From positions 220,633 through 284,632 of the forward strand of contig JAXLWZ010000001.1 of assembly GCA_046328225.1 (NCBI GenBank): a stretch of DNA of 64,000 nt, written 5' to 3'. The notes beneath the pieces are model-generated. The model searched no databases. It worked only from the letters and a program-made list of their open reading frames with translations, and was not told the origin of the DNA. Positions 51,270 to 59,297 of the stretch are shown piece after piece. This stretch comes from Amarobacillus sp046328225 (GTDB lineage Bacteria > Chloroflexota > Dehalococcoidia > Tepidiformales > Tepidiformaceae). Made by a program: the position numbers and the translations under genes. Within the stretch, counting starts at the first letter, position 1; every line of letters begins with the position of its first letter.

Positions 51270-52529
51270 ATGCTTGACGCCATCGATATCACCCTCACCG
51301 GCGGCACGGGCGGGCACGGGCTCGTCAGCTACCACCGCGAGAAGTTCGTTCCCCAGGGCGGCCCCGATGGCGGCGACGGCGGCCGTGGCGGCCGCATCTT
51401 CCTTCGCGCCGTCGACGACCTCTACACGCTCGAACAGTACCGCGCGAAGCGCCGCTTCCACGCCGGCAACGGCGGCAACGGCGGCCCCAACCTCCGCACC
51501 GGCCCGCACGGGTCCGACCTCGTCCTCGAAGTCCCCGCCGGCACCGTCGTCATCGATGCCGAAGACGAATCCATCCTCGCCGACCTGAAGCAGGTGGGCG
51601 ACGAGGTGCTCGTGGCCCACGGCGGCCGCGGCGGCTGGGGCAACAAGCGCTTCGCCACCAGCACCAACAAGACCCCCTCCTACAGCCAGAAGGGCCAGGA
51701 AGGCGAAGAGGTCACCGTCCGGCTGGAACTCCGCCTGCTCGCCGATGTCGGCCTCCTGGGCCTGCCGAACGCGGGCAAGTCCACCCTCCTCGCCGCCGTC
51801 TCGAACGCCAAACCGAAGATAGCCGACTACGCCTTCACCACCCTCGAACCGATGCTCGGCGTCGTGAACGTCGCCTTCGACCGCTTCACCCTGGCCGACC
51901 TCCCGGGCCTGGTGGAGGGCGCGAGCGAGGGGTACGGCCTCGGGTTCGAATTCCTCAAGCACATCCGGCGCTGCCGCGTGCTCCTGCACGTCATCGATTG
52001 CAGCTCGCCGGACCCCGTCACCGATTACGAACTGATCGAGGGCGAAGTGCGCGCCTACGACCCGAAGCTCGACGACGTCGCGCGCGTGGTGGCCGTCACG
52101 AAGGCCGACCTCGACCTCGATACCGCCAACGCCGCCGCCGCGACGCTCGCCGCGCACATCGGCCGCCCGGTGCGCGTCATCTCCGCCGATGACGGCACGG
52201 GCACGGACGCGCTCATGGCCGAGCTCATGGCGCTCGTCACCCGCGAACGAGAAAAGGCCGCGGAAGAGGAACCGGACGAGATCCCCGTCCTGCGCCCGGA
52301 ATCGCGCGAGCGCTTCACGATCGAGCCCGCCGGGGAAGGCCGCTGGGAAGTGGAAGGCCGCCGCGTGGTCACCTTCGTCGAGATGATGGACACCGAAATG
52401 GAAGGCGCCTACGACGAGGTCCAGCGCCGCCTCGAACGCTGGGGCCTGGTGAAAGCCCTCCGCCGCGCCGGCGCCAAAGCCGGCGACACGATCGTCTTCG
52501 GCGAAAGCTCCATCGACTTCGAGGGATGA
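51270..52529 (+). CDS. obg: GTPase Obg
   Basis: 419 residues. N-terminal glycine-rich Obg fold (FVPQGGPDGGDGGRGG), a G domain with GLPNAGKST (about 165), DLPGLVEGA and TKADLD, and a C-terminal OCT domain. Obg associates with the 50S ribosome and couples ribosome maturation to the stringent response. The ATG at 51270 is used; CATGCT lies exactly 6 nt upstream. The stop TGA is joined to a GAGACGAGAG array. Confidence 0.95.
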   Translation: MLDAIDITLTGGTGGHGLVSYHREKFVPQGGPDGGDGGRGGRIFLRAVDDLYTLEQYRAKRRFHAGNGGNGGPNLRTGPHGSDLVLEVPAGTVVIDAEDESILADLKQVGDEVLVAHGGRGGWGNKRFATSTNKTPSYSQKGQEGEEVTVRLELRLLADVGLLGLPNAGKSTLLAAVSNAKPKIADYAFTTLEPMLGVVNVAFDRFTLADLPGLVEGASEGYGLGFEFLKHIRRCRVLLHVIDCSSPDPVTDYELIEGEVRAYDPKLDDVARVVAVTKADLDLDTANAAAATLAAHIGRPVRVISADDGTGTDALMAELMALVTREREKAAEEEPDEIPVLRPESRERFTIEPAGEGRWEVEGRRVVTFVEMMDTEMEGAYDEVQRRLERWGLVKALRRAGAKAGDTIVFGESSIDFEG

Positions 52530-52646
52530 GAGACGAGAGAAAAGAGGAAGGAGGAAAGGGGGCTCGAGGCTCGAGGCGGGGCAACCCATGGGGAGCCCGG
52601 CCGCGGCGGGTAGCCCCTGGGAACTCGGACTGGGACCTGGGCACTA
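52527..52646. repeat. Mixed heptad element: GAGAAAA, TCGAGGC left; GGGAACT right
   Basis: Starts at the obg stop: purine units 52528-52560, TCGAGGC units 52561-52577, core 52578-52615, degenerate GGGAACT units 52616-52644, ending at the TAG of the minus-strand gene. Confidence 0.85.
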
Positions 52647-53417
52647 CTCCGTCTGAAACCCGTTCACCGTGGTCGTGAGTTCGCCCGGAGTGTCCGAGAA
52701 GACGAAGAAGGTTGACCGGGGCGGGAGGTTTTTCGAGAGCGTGAAGGTGACCGTCTCGCCGGCGGGGATTTCGCGTGAGAGGCCCGCCGGGCGTGGTGGC
52801 GGGGAGGCGCCTTCGGCCACGACGGGCAGCGGCACGGGCTTGCCCGTCGACCAGGTGATGAGGGTGGGCTCGCCCGGGCGCGTCCAGGCGCGCAGCTGGC
52901 CATCGACGGCGGGCAGGTTGCGGCCGCCCCGTCCCGCGAACGCCTGCCCCACGCCCGATTCATCGACTATCTGGACGAGGCCGAAGCGCAATGGCTGATC
53001 CGATCGGTTCGTCACCCGCATGGTGATGCGTGAATCGCCCTTCGCAGCCCGCGTGTAGCTCACGCGGGGGTGCAACGGTGCCCCGGGCATCTCCACCTGC
53101 ACGGTCATGTATCGCGGGCCAACCCCGGCGGCGATATCACCGACGATGAACAGCACGAGGAGCGCGAAGAGCACGCCCGCCACGCCCAGGCATCCCACCG
53201 TCGCGCGTGAACGGTCCCGGTGCACGAACACCGCGACGGCCACGGCCGCCGTCGCGGCGAGCCCCGAAACGAGCGCGACCATGAGCAGGGGGAACGCCGG
53301 CCGGATGCCATCTTCGCCGAGCGCGAGTAACAGCGCCGTGTACACGCCCAGCGCCACGAGCGACATCGCACCCGCCCCCAACGCCACCCGTCCAGCGCGC
53401 GACCGCGGCAGGTCCAT
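52644..53417 (-). CDS. Membrane protein with an extracytoplasmic beta domain, function unknown
   Basis: 257 residues. Three hydrophobic segments (about 8-32, 42-64, 76-99) are followed by a ~150-residue beta-rich domain with ITMRVTNRSDQPLRFGLVQ and REIPAGETVTFTLSK, like a cupredoxin- or Ig-type fold but without copper-ligand residues. No partner or family recognised. Confidence 0.65.
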   Translation of the reverse strand: MDLPRSRAGRVALGAGAMSLVALGVYTALLLALGEDGIRPAFPLLMVALVSGLAATAAVAVAVFVHRDRSRATVGCLGVAGVLFALLVLFIVGDIAAGVGPRYMTVQVEMPGAPLHPRVSYTRAAKGDSRITMRVTNRSDQPLRFGLVQIVDESGVGQAFAGRGGRNLPAVDGQLRAWTRPGEPTLITWSTGKPVPLPVVAEGASPPPRPAGLSREIPAGETVTFTLSKNLPPRSTFFVFSDTPGELTTTVNGFQTE

Positions 53418-53546
53418 TCCCCGATCTCACCCTCACATCCCCGGGGGCTCACAGGGCCGAATGACCCGCATCCCGCGCCCGCATGGCACCATCCCGTCTA
53501 TCGGGCAGTGGTCACCGCAACACCACACGGCGGTGCTCTCACCAGG

Positions 53547-53632
53547 CACTCCCCGGGTTTGCCCGCCTCGCGCCTCGAACCTCGCGCCTCGAACCCCCTT
53601 TCCTCCTTCCTCCTTTCTCTTTCCTCTTTTCC
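53547..53632. repeat. Heptad element, right arm only: GCCTCGA, CTTTTCT
   Basis: GCCTCGA-type units 53571-53598 and pyrimidine units 53599-53630. Only a remnant of a core (GGGTTTGCCC) lies on the left and no left arm is visible. Confidence 0.75.
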
Positions 53633-53634
53633 AG

Positions 53635-53640
53635 TACACT
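53635..53640 (+). promoter_or_regulatory. -10 hexamer TACACT
   Basis: TACACT directly follows the pyrimidine array and lies 51 nt upstream of the GTG at 53692; a leadered transcript. Confidence 0.45.
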
Positions 53641-53691
53641 TCCCGCGCCCGGGCACTTCGCCCGCCCGGAGTCCCCGCGGAGAACGCTTTC

Positions 53692-54639
53692 GTGCGCATC
53701 GCTCCCGGCGAAATCCGCTTCGGCATCCATGCCGGCCCGCAGCACACCACCTACGCCGACTACCGCGACCTCTGGCTCTGGGCCGAGGAGGTGGGCTTCG
53801 ACTGGGTCTCTGTGTTCGACCACTTCATTCCTATCCAGACCGACCCCGAGGGCCCCTGCTTTGAAGGGCTCACGCTGCTCTCCGCCCTGGCCGCGCAGAC
53901 GAAGCGCGTGCGCTGCGGGATCCTCGTGGTGGGCAACACCTACCGCCACCCGGCCGTGCTCGCGAACATCGCCGCCACCATCGATCACGTCTCCGGCGGG
54001 CGCGTCGAGCTGGGCGTCGGTGCGGGCTGGTGGGAGATGGAGCACGAGCAGTACGGCATCGAACTGCCCCCCATCGGCCGCCGCATCCGCATGCTCGGCG
54101 AAACCCTCCCCATCCTCAAAAGCCTCTGGAGCGAGCACCGCACCACCTTCGAAGGCCGCTACTACCGCCTTGAAAACGCCCTCTGCGAACCGAAGCCCGT
54201 GCAGCCCGGCGGCATCCCCCTCTGGGTCGGCGGCGCCGGCGAGCAGCTCACCCTCAAGGCCGTCGCCGAATCCGCCGACGGCTGGAATACCTTCTTCATG
54301 CCCCCCGATGCCTACCAGCACAAGCTCGATGTCCTGGCCGCGCACTGCCAACGCATCGGCCGCGACCCCAACGAGATCCGCAAGTCGCTCGTGCTCGGCG
54401 GCGTCGTCGCCCGCACCGAGGCCGAAGTCGAGGCGCGCATGGCACAGGGCCACAACCGTGCCGGCGTCAGCGGCACCCCAGCACAGGTGGTCGAGCAGCT
54501 CCTGCCGTACGTGCGCCTGGGCGTGGGCGATTTCATCTTCGGCGCGAGGCACCCGGCGGACACGGAAAGCCTCGAACTCATCGCGAAAGAGGTCGCGCCC
54601 CTGCTCCGTGAGCGAGCGCGCGGCCTGCTGCCGGCCTGA
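53692..54639 (+). CDS. LLM-class (luciferase-like) F420-type oxidoreductase
   Basis: 315 residues of the bacterial luciferase-like superfamily. WAEEVGFDWVSVFDHF, VGNTYRHPAVLANIAATIDHVSGGR and GAGWWEMEHEQYGI are characteristic of the F420- or FMN-dependent branch with a TIM barrel. The substrate is unknown. The GTG at 53692 has CGGAGA 9 nt upstream. It is followed by a dienelactone hydrolase after 38 nt, probably one operon. Confidence 0.9.
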   Translation: MRIAPGEIRFGIHAGPQHTTYADYRDLWLWAEEVGFDWVSVFDHFIPIQTDPEGPCFEGLTLLSALAAQTKRVRCGILVVGNTYRHPAVLANIAATIDHVSGGRVELGVGAGWWEMEHEQYGIELPPIGRRIRMLGETLPILKSLWSEHRTTFEGRYYRLENALCEPKPVQPGGIPLWVGGAGEQLTLKAVAESADGWNTFFMPPDAYQHKLDVLAAHCQRIGRDPNEIRKSLVLGGVVARTEAEVEARMAQGHNRAGVSGTPAQVVEQLLPYVRLGVGDFIFGARHPADTESLELIAKEVAPLLRERARGLLPA

Positions 54640-54677
54640 AACCGGCGTTTCGAACCCCACGAGGAGGAACCCCCACC

Positions 54678-55436
54678 ATGCCAAACACCGACGAATACGA
54701 GGGCATCATCGCCGAGAGCACGGTCATCCGTGGTCACAACGGCGACGCCATCCACGCCTACTTCGCCCGCCCGCTCGGCGCCGGCCCCTTCCCCGCGGTC
54801 GTGCTCGTGCACCACATGCCCGGCTGGAGCGACTGGTACAAGGAGATCACGCGGAACTTCGCCGCCCACGGCTACCTCACGCTCACGCCGGACCTCTACT
54901 GCCGCACCGGGCATGGCCAGTGGGGCGACGTGACCGCGAAGGTTCGCGCCGAGGGCGGCGTCGCCGATGACCAGGTCGTGGGCGATGCCCAGGGCGCGAT
55001 CGACTTCCTGCGCTCCCTGCCCACGTCCAATGGCAAGGTTGGCGTCATGGGCAGCTGCTCCGGCGGCCGCCATGCGTATCTGGTCGCCACCCTCGGCACC
55101 GGCGTCGATGCGGTGATCGACCTCTGGGGCGGCGGCGTGGTGATGAAGCCCGAGGACCTCACGGAGAAGCGCCCGGTTTCGCCCATCGACTACACGCCCC
55201 GGCTGCAGTGCCCCATCCTCGGCCTGTTCGGGCTCGAAGACCGCGCGCCGACGGCGGAGCAGGTCGACCAGCACGAGGCGGCACTGAAGGCGGCGGGCAA
55301 GGAGTACGAATTCCACCGTTACGAAGGTGCGGGGCACGGCTTCATGTACCACCACGCGCCGCAGGCCTACCGCGCCGCCGCCGCCGTGGATGCCTGGTCG
55401 AAGGTATGGGACTTCTTCGGCCGCAAGCTCGCGTAG
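54678..55436 (+). CDS. Dienelactone hydrolase family protein
   Basis: 252 residues, alpha/beta hydrolase. The nucleophile is Cys in GSCSGG (about residue 126), with Asp in LFGLEDRAP and His in GAGHGFMY completing the triad, as in carboxymethylenebutenolidase. It would open lactone or ester bonds; with the oxidoreductase upstream it may form a short catabolic operon. GAGGAGGA precedes the ATG at 54678. Confidence 0.9.
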   Translation: MPNTDEYEGIIAESTVIRGHNGDAIHAYFARPLGAGPFPAVVLVHHMPGWSDWYKEITRNFAAHGYLTLTPDLYCRTGHGQWGDVTAKVRAEGGVADDQVVGDAQGAIDFLRSLPTSNGKVGVMGSCSGGRHAYLVATLGTGVDAVIDLWGGGVVMKPEDLTEKRPVSPIDYTPRLQCPILGLFGLEDRAPTAEQVDQHEAALKAAGKEYEFHRYEGAGHGFMYHHAPQAYRAAAAVDAWSKVWDFFGRKLA

Positions 55437-55447
55437 GAGTTCGCGTT

Positions 55448-55708
55448 ATGTGCACCAACATCATGCACACCACGATCATCGATGGCATGGGCAAGGGCGC
55501 GAAGGGCTGGTTCCCCGTCGCCCAGGCCTACGTCTCGTACGACCACCCGATGAATCTCGCCGCCGAGCACGCCGTCGGCATCGATTTCGTCGACCGCGTG
55601 ACCGGCCTCGAACGGGTCGCCGTCGAGATCACGCTCGAGAGCGCGCGCAGCCTGGTGGCCGCACTCCAGACGGCGCTGGCGAAAGCCGACGAGTGGGAGA
55701 GTTCGTAG
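55448..55708 (+). CDS. 86-residue protein resembling DUF6295
   Basis: ATG at 55448 with TAGGAG upstream, 11 nt after the dienelactone hydrolase stop, so part of that operon. The start MCTNIMHTTIIDGMGKGAKGWFPVAQ matches the pattern of a small family of unknown function (DUF6295) found in actinobacteria and Chloroflexota; the family assignment is from memory. His residues in YDHPMNLAAEHA could bind metal. Confidence 0.65.
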   Translation: MCTNIMHTTIIDGMGKGAKGWFPVAQAYVSYDHPMNLAAEHAVGIDFVDRVTGLERVAVEITLESARSLVAALQTALAKADEWESS

Positions 55709-55709
55709 C

Positions 55710-55828
55710 GGGCAGCTGTTAGCGGTTCGCTGTTGGCTGTTAGCCGTGACCACACGCGAAAAGGCCCCGGCGCGGCGCGCATCCTCGCGCCGGGGTACCC
55801 CACGGGGAACCGGGAACCGGGAACTCGC
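55710..55828. repeat. Mixed heptad element: TGTTAGC left, GGGAACT right
   Basis: TGTTAGC units 55713-55748, core 55762-55803 (CCCCGGCGCG and CGCGCCGGGG pairing), GGGAACT-type units 55804-55824. Confidence 0.82.
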
Positions 55829-55885
55829 CACGGCTTTGAGAGCGCGCACGGCGGGGGGCCGCGCCGGAACGCGGCCGTGCCCGCT

Positions 55886-55891
55886 TACTCT
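55886..55891 (+). promoter_or_regulatory. -10 hexamer TACTCT, leaderless arrangement
   Basis: TACTCT ends exactly 6 nt before the ATG at 55898. Confidence 0.5.
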
Positions 55892-55897
55892 CGCGAT

Positions 55898-56914
55898 ATG
55901 GACGCCACGGCCGACGCCCGTCTCGACCTCCTGCGGTATTACGCCGAGTACTTCGACCCCGGGATGACCGACCTCAGCGCCTCGTGCCCGCCGCCCGCCG
56001 CTCTCGCGATGGACCTCGCGGATGCGCTCACGGCGGACGGCCTGGCCTTCGTACCGCCCTCGGGCGCCCCGGAGCTGCGCGACGCGATCGCCGCACGCTA
56101 CACCACCGTCACCCCGGGGGACGTCCTCATCGCCGCGGGCGCCTCCGAGGCCCTGGCCGCCATCGCGCTCGCGCTGCTCGAACCGGGAGCGCGAGCGGCC
56201 GTCGATGGCGGCGTCTACGCCAGCTTCACGGAGGCCGCGAAGGCCGCCGGCGCCGTCCTCGCACCCGAGTCCCCGCTCGCGCCCGGCACCGCCGTCGTGG
56301 CCGTCTGCAACCCGGCGACGCCTTCGGGCCGCATCCGCGACATGGCGGCGCTCGCCGCGGAAGCGCGTGCCGCCGGGGCCGTCCTCGCCGCCGACGAGGT
56401 CTACCGCGACCTTTCGGACGTGCCCATCGCGGCCGCCGCCGACCTCGATGCCCGCGCCGTCAGCATCGCCGACCTCTCGAAGCCGCTCGGGCTCGGGGCG
56501 CTCCGCATCGGCTGGATCGCCACGCGCAACGCCGCCCTCCGCGAACGGCTCGACCGCCAGCTCCAGCTCCTCTCCGGCGGGCCGTCCGCGCTCTCGGTGC
56601 GGGCCGCCCTCGGCGCCTTCGAAACCTTCGATCAGGAAGTGGCACGAACGATGGCCGCCGCGGCCGGCAACGGCGGCGCGATTCAGCGCGAACTCGCCGC
56701 CCACGGGTGGACCTTCACGTCCCCGGAGGCGGGCCTGACGGTGCTCGCCTGGCCGCCCGCGCCCGTCGCAGCCGTCGCCGAGGCACGCGTCCGCGAGGCC
56801 GGCCTCTTCCTCATCCCCTGCGATATGTATGGCGCCCCCGGCGCGTACCGGTTCGGGCTGCTCGCGCCCCTCGAATCCGTCCGCCGCGCCCTCCGCCTGC
56901 TCGCGGCACCTTAG
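55898..56914 (+). CDS. Class I/II (fold-type I) aminotransferase
   Basis: 338 residues. PLP enzyme with AAGASEALAAIAL, VCNPATPSG, ADEVYRDL and the PLP lysine in ADLSKPLGLGALRIGW. Short for the family (about 380-400 usual), mainly at the N-terminus. The substrate is unknown. The gene end (LRLLAAP and stop) lies in the first copy of the 53-bp direct repeat. Confidence 0.85.
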   Translation: MDATADARLDLLRYYAEYFDPGMTDLSASCPPPAALAMDLADALTADGLAFVPPSGAPELRDAIAARYTTVTPGDVLIAAGASEALAAIALALLEPGARAAVDGGVYASFTEAAKAAGAVLAPESPLAPGTAVVAVCNPATPSGRIRDMAALAAEARAAGAVLAADEVYRDLSDVPIAAAADLDARAVSIADLSKPLGLGALRIGWIATRNAALRERLDRQLQLLSGGPSALSVRAALGAFETFDQEVARTMAAAAGNGGAIQRELAAHGWTFTSPEAGLTVLAWPPAPVAAVAEARVREAGLFLIPCDMYGAPGAYRFGLLAPLESVRRALRLLAAP

Positions 56915-56944
56915 CCGCGCGGCTCCAACAGCACCACCGTGAGC
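56892..56944. repeat. 53-bp direct repeat, copy A
   Basis: Matches 57485-57537 at 51 of 53 positions, offset 593 bp. It contains the end of the aminotransferase gene on plus and a remnant of the end of the MBL-fold gene (encoding LTVVLLEPRG and stop) on minus. Confidence 0.92.
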
Positions 56945-56966
56945 CGACCAACGCGCGCCCAGCGCG

Positions 56967-56972
56967 TATGGT
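56967..56972 (+). promoter_or_regulatory. -10 hexamer TATGGT, leaderless arrangement
   Basis: TATGGT ends exactly 6 nt before the ATG at 56979. Confidence 0.45.
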
Positions 56973-56978
56973 TCGCGC

Positions 56979-57482
56979 ATGCCCACCCTCTCGTCAGCGC
57001 TCGACCCGGCCGACTACCCCCATCCGAAGCTGGAAGGGGCCATCCGCGATTTCGCCAGACGCCAGCCCTGGCTCGACGCGGAACTCGCCGCGTGGTTCTT
57101 CTTCGAAGTGGTTCGCCGCCTTCCGCCGGACCTCCCGGGCGAGCATCTGACGTTCGGGCGCCACGAACGCAGCCGGCCGGGCATCAATATCCTGCTCGGC
57201 AACTACCTGCTCGCGGGCATCTATCGCCCGCGGAAGGGCCGGGCGGGTCCGGAGATGGTGACGCTCGATGCGACGGCCCCGGACAGTGAAACGTTCGGCA
57301 CCTGCCCGATCCCGGTCTACCTTTCGCGCCTTCCGCTCACCGGGCTCGAGCGCATCGGCGAGTGGGCGGCCTGGCGCGACTTCGGCGAGGCCTGCGCCAG
57401 CCTCGCCGCCGCCGGGAGCCATGCCACCAAACGGCCGAACGGCTGGTGGGCGAAGGTGCCGCTCGGTTCGCTGCTGAAGTAG
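56979..57482 (+). CDS. 167-residue protein inserted between direct repeats, function unknown
   Basis: A soluble alpha/beta protein with two Trp-rich patches (RRQPWLDAELAAWFFFEVV near 28-46 and RIGEWAAWRDFGEA near 126). No family recognised. It fills almost all the 540 bp between the two 53-bp repeats, with its own promoter and GC-rich third positions, and appears to have been inserted between the aminotransferase and the MBL-fold gene as a single cassette. Confidence 0.65.
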   Translation: MPTLSSALDPADYPHPKLEGAIRDFARRQPWLDAELAAWFFFEVVRRLPPDLPGEHLTFGRHERSRPGINILLGNYLLAGIYRPRKGRAGPEMVTLDATAPDSETFGTCPIPVYLSRLPLTGLERIGEWAAWRDFGEACASLAAAGSHATKRPNGWWAKVPLGSLLK

Positions 57483-57484
57483 TG

Positions 57485-57537
57485 TCCGCCTGCTCGCGGC
57501 TCCTTAGCCGCGCGGCTCCAGCAGCACCACCGTGAGC
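57485..57537. repeat. 53-bp direct repeat, copy B
   Basis: Second copy of 56892-56944. Here the minus-strand part is the true end of the MBL-fold gene and the plus-strand part is a remnant of the aminotransferase end (RLLAAP and stop). Confidence 0.92.
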
Positions 57538-58127
57538 TCCGCCGGGAGCTGCGAACGGTTCACTGAGAGGCGCGGCTGCGGCTCCGGCTTTGCCCCCGAT
57601 TCCTTGAGGAACTTCTCCACGGGGTCGAGCCCGGATCCCGAATCCGCCTCCGTGGCGAAGTTCATCGGGATGGCGATGTGCGCATCGACCGATGTCATGA
57701 CGTCGCTCGCGGCCGCGCCACCGAGCGAGTTCCCGCCGCCCGCCGGGAACAGCAGAACGTCGACGCCCTTCAGCTCGTCCGGCACGGGGCCGGGCGCGGG
57801 CAGCCCCAGGTGCGCCACGCGGATGCCATCGAGCTCGTAGATGTAGGCGATGTTGCGGCGGCCGTCGGCCCGCTTCGTCGCGATGCCCGTCACGAGGATG
57901 CCGCCCACCTCGTATTCGCCGGGCGCCTCGAAGATGCGCTTGTAGCCCGACACGGCGTCGACGCATGAATACTGCGCCTCGCCCCGGTTGCTGAGCGTCA
58001 CGACGTCGGCCGCAACCTTCGACAGCCGGTATCCGCTCTCCGGCGCGCACGGGTCGGTGACGATGACGCCTTCGCGCCCCTTGAGCCGGAAGCACGTCCG
58101 GCCGAGCCAGGTAATCTCCAGAGCCAT
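57504..58127 (-). CDS. Metallo-beta-lactamase-fold protein lacking metal ligands
   Basis: 207 residues. The frame matches MBL-fold hydrolases (LEITWLGRTCFRLKG, VIVTDPC, FEAPGEYEVGGILVTGIA, AHLG), but where family members have a metal-binding HxHxDH-type loop this protein has LSNRGEAQYSC, and no replacement histidines are visible. It is probably not a metal hydrolase and may have a structural or binding role. TACCAT lies 7 nt before the ATG at 58127. Confidence 0.8.
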   Translation of the reverse strand: MALEITWLGRTCFRLKGREGVIVTDPCAPESGYRLSKVAADVVTLSNRGEAQYSCVDAVSGYKRIFEAPGEYEVGGILVTGIATKRADGRRNIAYIYELDGIRVAHLGLPAPGPVPDELKGVDVLLFPAGGGNSLGGAAASDVMTSVDAHIAIPMNFATEADSGSGLDPVEKFLKESGAKPEPQPRLSVNRSQLPAELTVVLLEPRG

Positions 58128-58134
58128 GGCTTCG

Positions 58135-58140
58135 ATGGTA
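58135..58140 (-). promoter_or_regulatory. -10 hexamer TACCAT, leaderless arrangement
   Basis: Minus-strand TACCAT ends 7 nt before the ATG at 58127. Confidence 0.45.
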
Positions 58141-58186
58141 CCCCGCTTCGCCCCAGTGGGCATGCGCGGGCGGCATCGGCCGGGTG

Positions 58187-58192
58187 TAGAGT
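58187..58192 (+). promoter_or_regulatory. -10 hexamer TAGAGT, leaderless arrangement
   Basis: TAGAGT ends 7 nt before the GTG at 58200; back-to-back with the MBL-fold promoter. Confidence 0.45.
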
Positions 58193-58199
58193 GCCGTGC

Positions 58200-59153
58200 G
58201 TGGACGCCGCGCTCACCGATTGGCTGCTCGAAGGGGACCCGGCCGTGCGCTGGCAGGCCCGGCGCGACCTCCTCGATGCGCCGCCCGCAACCTGGCAGGC
58301 CGAGCGCGCGCGAATCGGCCGCGAAGGCTGGGGCGCCACCATCCTCGCCAGCCAGCAGGCGAACGGCCGCTGGGGCGCCGACGCGGCGAGCAAGAGCCGC
58401 TACGCCGGGCTCTATTCGCCGAAGTGGACCTCCACGACCTACAGCCTGCTGCTGCTCGCGCGCATGGGGCTGCCACCGGGCGACGCGCGCGCCATCGCCG
58501 GCTGCCGCGCGCTCGCCGAAAACGGGCACTGGCTCCCCGATGGCGGCCTCGTGCTCTGGAGCGAACGGCCGCGCGCGCACGCCGAGGCCTGCGTGGTCTC
58601 GATGCTGCTGCACATTTTCTCCGCGAACGGGTACCCCGACGCCCACGGTGTCGCCGAACTCACGCGCTTCCTCCTGGAGCACCAGTTCGCCGATGGCGGC
58701 TGGAACTGCCGGCTCGAAGACCACCACAGTTCGTTCAACACAACCTTGCTCGCGCTTGAAGGGCTTTCCACGCTCGAACCGTCCCCTGCAATGAGCGAGG
58801 CCATCGGACGGGGCCGCGAGTTCCTGCTCGCGCACCGGCTGTTCCGGTCGCACACCACGGGCGCCGTCGTGGCCGAGCGCTTCACGCACTTCACCGACCC
58901 CATCGGCTGGCAATACACCATCCTCCGGGCGCTGGACCACTTCGCAACGACGGCAGCGCCCTGGGACGAACGCGCCGCCGACGCCATCGCCATCGTCGAA
59001 GAGCGGCGCGGGCCGGACGGGCGCTGGCGCGCGGCGACGCCGCCGGCGGGCCCGCGGCACGTGAACTTCCACGCCCCGCGCGAGGCATCGCGCTGGGTGA
59101 CGTTGCGCTGCCTCCGCGCGCTGCGCTGGTGGAACGCCCGCCCCTCCGTCTGA
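58200..59153 (+). CDS. Alpha/alpha-toroid protein (terpene cyclase/prenyltransferase-like fold)
   Basis: 317 residues with repeated QxxxGxW-like elements (SQQANGRWGAD, EHQFADGGWNC, ERRGPDGRWRA), the signature of alpha/alpha-toroid folds shared by squalene cyclases and prenyltransferase beta subunits. The DCTAE/DXDD catalytic motif of cyclases is absent, so it is probably a non-cyclase member of unknown function. GTG at 58191 is an alternative start. It is divergent from the MBL-fold gene. Confidence 0.78.
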   Translation: MDAALTDWLLEGDPAVRWQARRDLLDAPPATWQAERARIGREGWGATILASQQANGRWGADAASKSRYAGLYSPKWTSTTYSLLLLARMGLPPGDARAIAGCRALAENGHWLPDGGLVLWSERPRAHAEACVVSMLLHIFSANGYPDAHGVAELTRFLLEHQFADGGWNCRLEDHHSSFNTTLLALEGLSTLEPSPAMSEAIGRGREFLLAHRLFRSHTTGAVVAERFTHFTDPIGWQYTILRALDHFATTAAPWDERAADAIAIVEERRGPDGRWRAATPPAGPRHVNFHAPREASRWVTLRCLRALRWWNARPSV

Positions 59154-59208
59154 CACCGAACGGCCCGGTACTATCTTGCGCCCGCGGCCGCACCCGCCCC
59201 GCGCGCTC

Positions 59209-59244
59209 CTGGCTACTGGGAACTAGGAACTGGGAACCGGGAAC
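59209..59244. repeat. GGGAACT array
   Basis: Four GGGAACT-type units with no core, located next to the terminator of the surface-protein gene. Confidence 0.75.
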
Positions 59245-59245
59245 G

Positions 59246-59270
59246 AAAAAGGCCCCGTTGCCGGGGCCTT
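59246..59270 (-). terminator. Intrinsic terminator with T tract
   Basis: 9-bp stem 59249-59257 / 59262-59270, 4-nt loop, followed on the minus strand by a run of five T. It ends the anchored surface-protein transcript. Confidence 0.88.
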
Positions 59271-59297
59271 CTCCATGTGTTCCGGGAAGAACCGGGT

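Noticed and set aside
56892..57537. The 53-bp repeats as phage attachment sites
   Set aside because: The enclosed 540 bp has no integrase and only one small gene, and no tRNA is involved.
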